From NCBI GenBank assembly GCA_024103005.1, contig JAGFJA010000005.1, positions 1-38,060 of the forward strand: a stretch of DNA of 38,060 nt. The letters are read 5' to 3'. Positions 17,512-26,052 of the stretch are shown here, one piece after another. Positions within the stretch are counted from its first letter, which is position 1; each line of letters starts with the position of its first letter. Both the position numbers and the translations under genes were made by a program. Below the pieces are notes generated by a model. It was not told where the DNA came from. It saw only the letters and a list, made by a program, of their open reading frames with translations, and made no database searches. The stretch comes from Saprospiraceae bacterium (GTDB lineage Bacteria > Bacteroidota > Bacteroidia > Chitinophagales > Saprospiraceae).

Positions 17512-19536
17512 ATGTCATTTGAAAATAAAGAATTTACATTAGCTATAAAACAAGGAATTCCGGCAACATTACCATCTGCGGTAGAGCGTGACCAATCTGT
17601 TTCTCATGCTCCTGTACGTAACTTAGATGGAGTCTTAACGGAGGATGAGCGAAAACTGGCAATAGCAAATGCACTCAGGTACTTTAAGCCCGAATGGCAT
17701 GCCATACTTGCTGAGGAATTTGCAGATGAATTGGATAAGTATGGTCGTATTTATATGTATCGTTTCAGGCCTTCTTACCACATGTTTGCACGACCTATAG
17801 AAGAATATCCTGCACAATCACGCCAGGCAGCAGCTATTATGCTGATGATCCAAAACAATTTGGATTACAAGGTTGCTAAGCACCCGCACGAATTGATTAC
17901 CTATGGTGGAAATGGTGCTGTCTTCCAAAACTGGGCACAATATTTATTGACGATGCAGTATCTGTCACGCCTCACCGATGAACAGACCCTTGTATTGTAC
18001 TCGGGACACCCGCTCGGCATCTTTCCAAGCCACAAAAATGCACCCAGAGTTGTCGTCACTAATGGAATGATGATTCCCAACCATTCTTCCAAAAATGACT
18101 GGAATAAATACAATGCTCTTGGTGTTACACAATATGGGCAGATGACAGCAGGTTCATTTATGTACATCGGTCCCCAAGGCATTGTACACGGCACTACTAT
18201 AACTCTCTTAAATGCAGGGCGAATGCTCCATTTGGGAGATAGTCTCAAAGGAAAGATATTTGTCACCTCCGGATTGGGAGGGATGTCAGGAGCCCAAGCC
18301 CTTGCAGGAATCATCACAGAAGCGGTAACAGTGATAGCCGAAACCGATATTGACGCTATTCACCAAAGATTATCTGATGGTTATATATTAAAAGATAATA
18401 TTTATGACGACCTGGCAAAATGTATTGAAAGAATGGAAATTGCCAGAAAGAATGAGGAGATTATTACCTTAATTTACCATGGAAACATCGTAGATCTCTG
18501 GGAATACCTGGCTGATCATGAAGTAAAAATTGAACTTGGTTCTGACCAAACATCGTTACACAACATCGATGATCTGGGGTACACACCGGTCGGATATACT
18601 TTTGAAGAAGCGAAAAAATTGATGCTGACAGATCGGAAAAAATTCAGGGAGGCAGTGACATCTTCTCTCAGAAGGCATGTAAAAGCAATAAACAGGCTGA
18701 CCGGAAAAGGAATGTACTTTTGGGATTACGGGAATGCCTTTTTAAAAGAATCAGGTCTGGCGGGAGCAGATGTATTCAAAGATGGTTCCGAGACAAAATA
18801 CAGGTATCCATCCTATGTGGAAGATATCATGGGACCGCTATGCTTCGATTATGGCTTTGGGCCGTTCAGATGGGTCTGTACATCAGGCTCTCAGAGTGAT
18901 TTGGACACATCTGACAAAATAGCAGAAGAAACATTACTAGAATTGCTTAAAACATCAGATCCGGCCATTCATCCACAACTCAAAGATAATCTTCAGTGGA
19001 TCAGAAATGCAAAGCAACAGATTCCTGTAGTAGGATCCAAGTCAAGAATTTTATATGCAGATGCGGAAGGAAGGATTGCCATTGCCAAAGCATTTAATGA
19101 AGCTATAAAATTAGGCAGATTAACCGGTCCTGTTGTATTGGGAAGAGATCACCACGATGTATCCGGCACAGATTCACCATACAGGGAAACATCAAATATT
19201 TATGACGGCTCGTCGTTTACTGCCGATATGGCCGTCCACAATGTCATCGGTGACAGTTTCAGAGGAGCAACCTGGGTCTCATTGCACAATGGTGGTGGTG
19301 TAGGTTGGGGCGAGGTAATCAATGGCGGATTCGGCATGGTACTGGATGGCAGTGAAGACGCTGACAGAAACCTTTCTATGATGCTGCACTGGGATGTCTA
19401 TAATGGAATTGCCCGCCGATCGTGGGCTCGTAATCCACATGCCATATCAACCATAAAACGTGCAGCAACCGAATACCCTGAAATGGTCATAACCATTCCA
19501 AACGTAGTAAACCCTGAAATACTTGAGAAAATTTGA
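17512..19536 (+). CDS. hutU: urocanate hydratase
   Basis: HutU carries out the second step of histidine breakdown, hydrating urocanate to imidazolone propionate with tightly bound NAD+. Family signatures include ITYGGNGAVFQNWAQYLLTM, SGHPLGIFPSH, the NAD-binding GLGGMSGAQA (about 254) and the active-site cysteine region GPFRWVCTSGS (Cys about 456). The C-terminal half has VLGRDHHDVSGTDSPYRE and LHNGGGVGWGEV. At 674 residues it is of the longer type found in Bacteroidota, versus about 556 in proteobacteria. No hutH, hutI or hutG is in the window. The start is ATG at 17512. Confidence 0.96.
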   Translation: MSFENKEFTLAIKQGIPATLPSAVERDQSVSHAPVRNLDGVLTEDERKLAIANALRYFKPEWHAILAEEFADELDKYGRIYMYRFRPSYHMFARPIEEYPAQSRQAAAIMLMIQNNLDYKVAKHPHELITYGGNGAVFQNWAQYLLTMQYLSRLTDEQTLVLYSGHPLGIFPSHKNAPRVVVTNGMMIPNHSSKNDWNKYNALGVTQYGQMTAGSFMYIGPQGIVHGTTITLLNAGRMLHLGDSLKGKIFVTSGLGGMSGAQALAGIITEAVTVIAETDIDAIHQRLSDGYILKDNIYDDLAKCIERMEIARKNEEIITLIYHGNIVDLWEYLADHEVKIELGSDQTSLHNIDDLGYTPVGYTFEEAKKLMLTDRKKFREAVTSSLRRHVKAINRLTGKGMYFWDYGNAFLKESGLAGADVFKDGSETKYRYPSYVEDIMGPLCFDYGFGPFRWVCTSGSQSDLDTSDKIAEETLLELLKTSDPAIHPQLKDNLQWIRNAKQQIPVVGSKSRILYADAEGRIAIAKAFNEAIKLGRLTGPVVLGRDHHDVSGTDSPYRETSNIYDGSSFTADMAVHNVIGDSFRGATWVSLHNGGGVGWGEVINGGFGMVLDGSEDADRNLSMMLHWDVYNGIARRSWARNPHAISTIKRAATEYPEMVITIPNVVNPEILEKI

Positions 19537-19557
19537 CTTTGAAATTTAAGTTCAAAG
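19536..19557. terminator. possible shared terminator between hutU and lpxH
   Basis: A near-palindrome (CTTTGAA, 7-base loop, TTCAAAG) lies exactly between the two convergent stop codons and overlaps the lpxH stop. The stem is short and no T-run follows on either side, so this is weak. Confidence 0.3.
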
Positions 19558-20379
19558 ATATGGAATTTGATTACCCATTTGACCTAAATTAAAATTCCAG
19601 GTAGATGGATCATTTGTTATGACTTTGAAGTGATTACGTTCAAAAAATTGAACATTCATTTCACCATTTACCATAGTTGCATATGATTGAAATGCCAGCC
19701 AATCTCCTGTATTGATATACCTTGTATGATTATTAGAAAGTAAATAATTAATAGGTAGATGCCGGTGTCCAAAAATCATAAAATCGATGTCCTTATTTTC
19801 AATTAATTGGTCTTCACAATATCGGAGCAATATTTCTTTATCCTCACCGTAAAAATTATAGATATCCTTATGCCCCATCCTGCTACTCGTGCTCCATGCA
19901 TTGGCTATGTACATCCCTATTGACGGGTGAATCCAATGAAATAATTTTATGCACAGGCCATTATTAAATATTTTTTTAATAAACTTGTACATATAATCAC
20001 CTGGACCTAATCCATCGCCGTGTCCAATGAGTATTTTTTTACCTTGTCTTTCTATTATAATGGGTTGACGATAAAGAGGAATACCAAACTCATTGGTAAA
20101 ATAATCAAATATCCACATGTCATGATTTCCGGTAAAGAGGTTAATTTTTTTTCCCTGATCTACCAGATTACCCATCGTGCCTATGAATCGTGAAAACCCC
20201 TTCGGTATAACGGTCTTGTACTCATACCAAAAATCAAAAACATCACCGATAAAGAATATTTCATCTGCCTGTGTTGCAACTTCATTCATCCAACGTATCA
20301 ATGCCCGTTCTCTTTCCTGAGAGGAGGTGAGACCCTTTTGTCCGAGATGAAAGTCGGAAGCAAATAAAATTTTACTCAT
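19552..20379 (-). CDS. lpxH: UDP-2,3-diacylglucosamine diphosphatase, LpxH-like
   Basis: LpxH removes UMP from UDP-diacylglucosamine in lipid A synthesis at the inner membrane face. The 275-residue metallophosphoesterase shows the full dimetal set: Asp9 and His11 in SDFHLG, Asp46 in GDVFDFW, Asn85 and His86 in TGNHD, His120 in IGHGDG, and FGHRHLP near 210. It also has HWIHPSIG, usual in Bacteroidota LpxH-like proteins. The family also includes homologues with unproven substrates. The start ATG overlaps the stop of the mutase gene by four bases, so the two are translationally linked. Confidence 0.85.
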   Translation of the reverse strand: MSKILFASDFHLGQKGLTSSQERERALIRWMNEVATQADEIFFIGDVFDFWYEYKTVIPKGFSRFIGTMGNLVDQGKKINLFTGNHDMWIFDYFTNEFGIPLYRQPIIIERQGKKILIGHGDGLGPGDYMYKFIKKIFNNGLCIKLFHWIHPSIGMYIANAWSTSSRMGHKDIYNFYGEDKEILLRYCEDQLIENKDIDFMIFGHRHLPINYLLSNNHTRYINTGDWLAFQSYATMVNGEMNVQFFERNHFKVITNDPSTWNFNLGQMGNQIPYL

Positions 20380-22439
20380 GCGCCTGGATGGAGGGTTCCT
20401 ATTAAGGTATTCAATAATTCGGAAGCGGCCTTAGGTATGGGAGTTCCCGGGCCGAAAACAGCCTTTACTCCTGCTTCATACAAGAACTTATAATCGTCAG
20501 GCGGAATAACACCACCGGCAACTACCAAAATATCAGGTCTTCCCAACTTCTTTAATGCCTCGATTGTAGCTGGAACTAATGTTTTGTGGCCGGCAGCAAG
20601 TGAGCTGATCCCGACTATATGAACGTCATTTTCTGCGGCTTGGAGGGCAACTTCCTCCGGAGTCTGAAAAAGTGGTCCGATGTCCACATCAAATCCAAGA
20701 TCAGCAAAGCCGGTAGCAATCACTTTGGCTCCTCTATCATGACCATCCTGCCCTATTTTAGCAACAAGGATTCGTGGTCGGCGTCCATCCAATATTGCAA
20801 ATTTGTCTGAAAGATTCTTTGCATTAATAAATTCATTGTCAGTGGACATATTCTTCATATAAACACCTGAAATCATAGCATTGTCAGCCTTGTATCTTCC
20901 GAAAACATCCTCCATAGCCTTACTTATTTCTCCCAAACTTGCTCTTGCACGGGCGGCATCTACACAAGCCTCAAGTAAGTTGCCTCCATTCCGGGCTCTT
21001 TCCTTAATGTTTTCAATAGCTGCTTCGAAATTTTGTTTATTCCGATGTGCTTTCATCTGGACCAATCGTTTAATCTGCTTGTCTCTGACTGCTGTATTAT
21101 CAATTTCCAAAAGTTCTAATGGCTGATCATCATCGTGTCGATAAATATTTAAACCGATAATCTTATCCTTACCGCTGTCTATCAAAGCTTGTTTTTTAGC
21201 AGCAGCTTCTTCAATCCTCATCTTGGGGATACCTTTTTCTATAGCAGCTACCATTCCACCTGAGTTTGCAATTTCTGCCATCAAATTGCGGGCTTCATCA
21301 ACCATTTCAAAGGTCAGTTTTTCAAGATAGACCGAACCTCCAAGCAAATCAATCACATGGGTAATATCTGATGACTTTTGCAAATAAAGTTGGGTATCCC
21401 TTGCAATCTTTGCACTGAAGTCACTGGGCAAAGCCAATGCTTCATCTAAGGCATTTGTATGCAAGGATTGAGTTCCGCCAAAAGCTGCAGCCATTGCCTC
21501 AATAGTAGTACGCGAAATATTGTTGAACGGATCCTGGGCAAGAAGACTCCAACCGCTCGTCTGACAATGGGTTCTCAACATTAGTGATCTGGGATTCCTG
21601 GGATTGAAGGAACTGACGAGTTCTGCCCATAACATGCGTGCAGCCCTCATTTTGGCTATTTCCTCATAAAAGTTCATACCTATACCCCAAAAAAAAGAAA
21701 GACGCGGTGCAAATGAATCAATATCCATACCGGCTGCTATTCCGGCTTTAATATATTCCAAACCATCGGCAAGAGTATAAGCCAGCTCAATGGCAGCACT
21801 TGCTCCGGCTTCCTGCATGTGATAGCCGCTAATGCTGATAGAGTTAAATTTGGGCATATTTCGAGCGGTATATTCAAAAATATCCGCAATAATCCGCATG
21901 GATGGTCTGGGAGGGTAAATGTAGGTGTTTCTTACCAGAAACTCCTTCAGAATGTCATTTTGAATGGTACCGGCCAATTTATCTTTTGTCACACCTTGTT
22001 CTTCTGCAGCGACGATATAAAAGGCCATTATTGGCAAGACAGCGCCATTCATGGTCATCGAGACCGACATCTTGTCAAGGGGAATGCCATCGAAGAGAAT
22101 TTTCATATCTTCAACAGAGTCAATAGCCACTCCAGCCTTACCTACATCGCCCACTACGCGCGGGTGATCACTGTCATAGCCCCTATGAGTAGCCAGGTCA
22201 AATGCCACACTTAGTCCCATCTGACCAGCCTGCAAGTTCCGTTTATAGAAGGCGTTACTTTCTTCAGCTGATGAGAAGCCTGCATATTGCCTGATGGTCC
22301 ATGGCCGTTTTACATACATGGAGGCGTATGGGCCACGCAAAAATGGCTCCAGTCCGGGATAAGCATCCTTTCCATAATTGACAAAATTATCATTTTCAAA
22401 GATAATTCGTCCGGCATTCATATCCAAGGTCAGATTCAA
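20376..22439 (-). CDS. methylmalonyl-CoA mutase large subunit
   Basis: This B12 enzyme interconverts methylmalonyl-CoA and succinyl-CoA. The barrel part (1 to about 540) includes [48 protein letters not shown] and [12 protein letters not shown]. The C-terminal cobalamin domain has the DxHxxG motif in [11 protein letters not shown] (His about 566) and [11 protein letters not shown]. At 687 residues or less it lacks roughly the first 40 residues of most large subunits (the usual WKT-containing N-terminal arm); sequence upstream in frame does not supply it. The start is TTG at 22439 or ATG at 22421. It overlaps lpxH by four bases. The probable small-subunit homologue lies separately at 26053-26982. 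Confidence 0.94.
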   Translation of the reverse strand: MNLTLDMNAGRIIFENDNFVNYGKDAYPGLEPFLRGPYASMYVKRPWTIRQYAGFSSAEESNAFYKRNLQAGQMGLSVAFDLATHRGYDSDHPRVVGDVGKAGVAIDSVEDMKILFDGIPLDKMSVSMTMNGAVLPIMAFYIVAAEEQGVTKDKLAGTIQNDILKEFLVRNTYIYPPRPSMRIIADIFEYTARNMPKFNSISISGYHMQEAGASAAIELAYTLADGLEYIKAGIAAGMDIDSFAPRLSFFWGIGMNFYEEIAKMRAARMLWAELVSSFNPRNPRSLMLRTHCQTSGWSLLAQDPFNNISRTTIEAMAAAFGGTQSLHTNALDEALALPSDFSAKIARDTQLYLQKSSDITHVIDLLGGSVYLEKLTFEMVDEARNLMAEIANSGGMVAAIEKGIPKMRIEEAAAKKQALIDSGKDKIIGLNIYRHDDDQPLELLEIDNTAVRDKQIKRLVQMKAHRNKQNFEAAIENIKERARNGGNLLEACVDAARARASLGEISKAMEDVFGRYKADNAMISGVYMKNMSTDNEFINAKNLSDKFAILDGRRPRILVAKIGQDGHDRGAKVIATGFADLGFDVDIGPLFQTPEEVALQAAENDVHIVGISSLAAGHKTLVPATIEALKKLGRPDILVVAGGVIPPDDYKFLYEAGVKAVFGPGTPIPKAASELLNTLIGTLHPGA

Positions 22440-22642
22440 CGCAAAATATTTAAGGGATAAAGGTAAGAAAAAACATAAAGTATGGCGAATAAGCTCAAGG
22501 AGAAAGAATAATAAATCGAAGTTGGCAAAAAACCGGGTGTAGTGGGAGAAGAGAATCTGTTTGGAGAAACCTTAGTCATTATTCTATGGATCAGTTTAAT
22601 TTATACATTAAATACTTGTTTAATATTTTTTATTATAAAGGA

Positions 22643-22785
22643 AGTAGGTAGATACTTAATAACCTGAAATCCATGTAGAATACGAACTTTAAAAGCCACG
22701 ATGCAAAAACTATTAAAATTTCTATCGAAAAATATTCTGAAAGCAAGATTAGACAGCATCTGACAGTATTAGATATCTACCTACT
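22643..22785. repeat. 143-bp element with 12-bp terminal inverted repeats (copy 1)
   Basis: The left end is AGTAGGTAGATA (22643-22654) and the right end its exact reverse complement TATCTACCTACT (22774-22785). The similarity continues inward with TAATA on both sides. There is no open frame inside. Copy 2, about 100 bases further on, has the same ends but a different interior. Directly after the right end CTACTTT-AA-AAAGTAG (22779-22796) can fold into a hairpin. It could be a miniature inverted-repeat element or a structured regulatory site. Confidence 0.6.
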
Positions 22786-22887
22786 TTAAAAAGTAGGACA
22801 TCAAGCCTAAACAATTTTTCACAACAAATTGATTTTCTATATGTTTACACATAAATTATTTTTAAAATATTTTTTTACACATCTGGG

Positions 22888-23029
22888 AGTAGGTAGTTAC
22901 TTAATAACTTAATCTACTGATTATAAATCCTTCATAATTATCGGCTCAAATATTTGAAGAATTTAATCAATATGAAATTTCCCGGATCTCGCTATGTCTG
23001 GTTTCAACATTATTTGTTATCTACCTACT
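22888..23029. repeat. 142-bp element with terminal inverted repeats (copy 2)
   Basis: The left end reads AGTAGGTAGTTACTTAATAA (22888-22907), nearly identical to the left end of copy 1 over about 20 bases. The right end TTATCTACCTACT (23017-23029) is the inverted form. The interior shows no clear similarity to copy 1 and no gene. The two copies together give four motif sites in alternating orientation. Confidence 0.6.
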
Positions 23030-23072
23030 CCTCAAATCCACCCATCCACACAAACCATTCAACTTACTTATC

Positions 23073-23444
23073 TTAAAAATTCCCGATCGACAACATCACC
23101 AATGTACAAGCTTCAACAGTCTCAATCCCTACCTTTTCCAATTCACTCTGAAATTCAGGATTCTCCGTTCCCGGATTGAATATAACCCGACGCGGAGAAA
23201 GCCCTATAATCAATTTCTTCCAAGGTTCCTGATTCTTCGGACCGACATAAATGGTAACCGTATCAATACCATCTATAATATGCTTATCCGTGATGACATC
23301 AATACCCATAACGCTTATAGACCTCATACCATATCCTATAACTTTATACCCGTGGTCCAACAAACTTTTTGCAGCCTTATAAGCATATCTTTCAGGATTA
23401 TCTGACAAGCCAATAACTGCACATGTTATTTTTTCTCCTTGCAT
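23073..23444 (-). CDS. CoA-binding (Rossmann) domain protein
   Basis: The 123-residue protein is a stand-alone CoA-binding domain of the YccU type. It has the nucleotide-binding start CAVIGLSDNPERYAYKAAKSL, followed by VIGYGMRS, DTVTIYVGPKNQEPW and RVIFNPGTENPEF. The C-terminal EACTLVML is typical. The biochemical role of these small proteins is not established. The start is ATG at 23444, after a GAAGG-like site. It is divergent from the barrel gene with only 33 bases between the starts. Confidence 0.88.
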   Translation of the reverse strand: MQGEKITCAVIGLSDNPERYAYKAAKSLLDHGYKVIGYGMRSISVMGIDVITDKHIIDGIDTVTIYVGPKNQEPWKKLIIGLSPRRVIFNPGTENPEFQSELEKVGIETVEACTLVMLSIGNF

Positions 23445-23477
23445 CCTTCTATAACACCAACTTTTGATTAGAGTTTG

Positions 23478-24650
23478 ATGAAAATTATTAAAACTATATA
23501 TTTGAGTATGATTAGACTAATTTTTTTCTTTTTGATCCTGACAATGTTGCACTTACCCGCAATAGCTACTGTTTTCAATGATAATTTCTCTACATTTTAT
23601 CCTCAAATTGATACCCTAAAGTGTGACTCTTCCTCTGTTAGGTACGCAGATACCCTCAATCGGCTAATTAAAGATTCTGACTGGAAAAAGTCCTATATCG
23701 TAATCGACCAATGGAAAGAAACATGCGGTGATAATGAAATCAACTCAAGGGCAGCTATTTTAGTGGCATTGTCAAACGGAGTTAACCAAAGTAAGGCCAT
23801 AAGAGATTATTTTGATAATGACTTTCACTTTGTCTTTAAATACCGAATGGAATACAGCGAAAGTGATTTATACGAATACTTGTCATGGGACTACTCTACC
23901 TATTTTAACTATGTTCCTCTCAGGCATCAGCTTGACTCGACACTAATGAAGATTGCTTCCGGCCTAAAATCCCGGCAGAACCTTACAGATAACGAAAGGC
24001 TGGCCTGTCAACTATTTTCAGGAAATGAACGAAACTTTAAACATGAAGTAAAAAAGAAAAAATACGCCAAGACTTTTGTTCAAATGTATTATAAAGATGA
24101 TTCAAGGTATCTGGCTTATCAAAAACTAGGGATTCACCTATATTCCGGTTTATACAGCAGTTTTGATGAAGGTCAATATCTGGGAAACAACTTATCCCTT
24201 GGTTTGGGTCTCTATACGCCACTAAATACAAATTGGCAGGGCTCATTTGAAATGAGGTTCAGGATATTGACCAATGATAACGATTTTGATTTTATAGCCC
24301 AAAACAATCCTTACACGGTTAACTCCAAAATAGGATATAATCTTTCAGCAAATGTATTATATAAATATTTCGAAAACAACCATTTAATAGTTTTACCCAA
24401 AGCAGGTCTCGGATTGGAAAGTATTCAGACAGGCATAGACCTGTATGATGCTTATAATGACGAAACAAAGTCTTACGATGTCACCACCCTACATGCAAAT
24501 GCCGGACTAATGATTCTGACACCTGTTTTTTTAAAAAATTACGTCGGAGTAGAAATATCCTATCATTACTGCCCTTATGGCTGGTCTAAAGGATTGATAT
24601 CAAAATTTAATAACCACGCTTTCAGTATCGAATTAAATTATCGGTTTTGA
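23478..24650 (+). CDS. predicted outer-membrane beta-barrel protein of unknown function
   Basis: I do not recognise a family. The protein has 390 residues from ATG 23478; ATG 23508, which starts the signal peptide MIRLIFFFLILTMLHLPAIA, is an alternative. Residues about 40-200 look helical and repeat-like, with two Cys near the start of the mature part (LKCDSS, KETCGD). Residues about 210-390 have alternating aromatic strands (YLAYQKLGIHLYSG, NLSLGLGLYTPL, FSIELNYRF) and end in Phe, as do outer-membrane barrels. An exact TATATTTG lies at 23497-23504, between the two candidate starts. It is divergent from the CoA-binding gene. Confidence 0.7.
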   Translation: MKIIKTIYLSMIRLIFFFLILTMLHLPAIATVFNDNFSTFYPQIDTLKCDSSSVRYADTLNRLIKDSDWKKSYIVIDQWKETCGDNEINSRAAILVALSNGVNQSKAIRDYFDNDFHFVFKYRMEYSESDLYEYLSWDYSTYFNYVPLRHQLDSTLMKIASGLKSRQNLTDNERLACQLFSGNERNFKHEVKKKKYAKTFVQMYYKDDSRYLAYQKLGIHLYSGLYSSFDEGQYLGNNLSLGLGLYTPLNTNWQGSFEMRFRILTNDNDFDFIAQNNPYTVNSKIGYNLSANVLYKYFENNHLIVLPKAGLGLESIQTGIDLYDAYNDETKSYDVTTLHANAGLMILTPVFLKNYVGVEISYHYCPYGWSKGLISKFNNHAFSIELNYRF

Positions 24651-24740
24651 TAATCAATCTGATATTTTAATAATCCGGTTGAGCCTTACCGGCAAATTTG
24701 TAAATAAGCTTGATATAACGAGATCCTTAAATTATTAAAC

Positions 24741-24748
24741 TAATTTTG
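24741..24748 (+). promoter_or_regulatory. possible fabB promoter -7 box
   Basis: TAATTTTG is an exact TAnnTTTG match, 59 bases before the fabB ATG. No -33 box is found at suitable spacing. Confidence 0.4.
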
Positions 24749-24807
24749 CTATAAGCTGTATTACATTTCAGATTCATACATTAAATTGCATTCCAAACTA
24801 ACAATTT

Positions 24808-26031
24808 ATGAATAGAGTAGTCATTACAGGTATGGGGATTTACTCCTGTATCGGGTTAAACAAAGAGGATGTACTGAAATCCCTTCTATCCGGCAATTCA
24901 GGCATCGTTTTTGACCCGGAACGAAAAGCATTCGGATACCGCTCAGGTTTGATTGGATTAGTTCGACGACCCGACCTTAAGGGAATGCTTGACAGAAGGG
25001 CAAGGATCATGCTTCCCGAAGAAGGTGAATTTGCCTATATGGCGACCCTGGAAGCATTTGAACAGGCGGGTGTAACAGATCAGCTTATCCTTGACAGGCA
25101 ATGCGGTATCATTTATGGCAATGACAGCACTGTCAAACCAGTGTATGACTCAATCGAACTTGTCAAAGAAAAGAAAGACACTACTCTTTTGGGTTCGGGA
25201 GCTATTTTCCAGTCAATGAATTCGACTGTCAACATGAACCTCTCAACTATTTTCTCGCTCAAGGGAGTAAATTTTACAATTAGTGCAGCATGTGCCAGTG
25301 GCTCACATTCAATAGGCATAGGATATCTGCTGCTCAAGCAGGGACTTCAGCAAATGATATTGTGCGGAGGAGCTCAGGAGGTGAATATATATGCATTCGC
25401 CAGTTTTGACGGCTTAGGGACATTTTCCGTTAGAGAAGACCAACCTGCAAAGGCATCAAGACCATTTGACAGGGATAGAGATGGTTTGGTTCCGGCAGGG
25501 GGAGCAGCATCCTTAGTGTTAGAGACGATGGAAAGCGCTCAATCAAGAGGTGCTCATATATTGGCTGAAATTATCGGATATGGTTTTTCATCCAATGGGC
25601 AGCACATATCAGGCTCCAGCAAGGAAGGCCAGGTAAGATCCCTCCTAATGGCACTTCAACAGGCCGAATTAAAGCCTTCAGATATAGATTATATCAACGC
25701 ACATGCCACCAGCACTCCCGCAGGAGACATCGCCGAGGCGGAAGCCATAGCAGAAGTTTTCGGTTATAAAGGCGTCCCTGTGAGCTCGACCAAGTCAATG
25801 ACAGGACACGAATGCTGGATGGCAGGCGCAAGTGAAACAATCTATTCTACACTTATGCTCAATCACAATTTTATAGCACCAAATATCAATTTTGAACATC
25901 CCGATGAACATTCTGAAAAATTAGACATCGTGTCAAATACGACTCAAAAGGAAATGAATGTCATTCTTTCCAATAGCTTTGGATTCGGAGGGACAAATTC
26001 TTCACTAATTATTAAAAAATTTGTCAATTAA
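24808..26031 (+). CDS. fabB: 3-oxoacyl-[acyl-carrier-protein] synthase I type
   Basis: This ketosynthase extends acyl-ACP chains in fatty acid synthesis. The 407-residue protein has the Cys-His-His triad: Cys about 162 in SAACASGSHSIG, His about 298 in NAHATSTPAGD, and His about 334 in KSMTGHECWMAGASE. The C-terminus (LNHNFIAPNINFEHPDE, SNSFGFGGTNSSLII) is closer to FabB than to FabF. The third-His motif lacks the usual LGAAG after TGH, having ECWMAG, as in many Bacteroidota paralogues. No acyl carrier protein is adjacent. The start is ATG at 24808. Confidence 0.9.
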   Translation: MNRVVITGMGIYSCIGLNKEDVLKSLLSGNSGIVFDPERKAFGYRSGLIGLVRRPDLKGMLDRRARIMLPEEGEFAYMATLEAFEQAGVTDQLILDRQCGIIYGNDSTVKPVYDSIELVKEKKDTTLLGSGAIFQSMNSTVNMNLSTIFSLKGVNFTISAACASGSHSIGIGYLLLKQGLQQMILCGGAQEVNIYAFASFDGLGTFSVREDQPAKASRPFDRDRDGLVPAGGAASLVLETMESAQSRGAHILAEIIGYGFSSNGQHISGSSKEGQVRSLLMALQQAELKPSDIDYINAHATSTPAGDIAEAEAIAEVFGYKGVPVSSTKSMTGHECWMAGASETIYSTLMLNHNFIAPNINFEHPDEHSEKLDIVSNTTQKEMNVILSNSFGFGGTNSSLIIKKFVN

Positions 26032-26052
26032 AATAATTTCAGACACGTTTCT

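Larger units (their letters stand above)
22440..23072. other. intergenic region between the mutase and CoA-binding genes
   Basis: This 633-base AT-rich stretch contains no credible gene. It holds two elements of 142-143 bases bounded by inverted AGTAGGTAG repeats (listed separately). The part nearest the mutase start probably carries its promoter, but no exact TAnnTTTG box is visible there; TACCTTTA (22458-22465, minus) is the closest. Confidence 0.6.

Noticed and set aside
22440-22640. Cobalamin riboswitch before the B12-dependent mutase
   Set aside because: No B12-box-like sequence or multi-stem fold is visible on the minus strand.
22643-23029. CRISPR array
   Set aside because: Only four motif copies, in alternating orientation, with spacing far longer than CRISPR spacers and no cas genes nearby.
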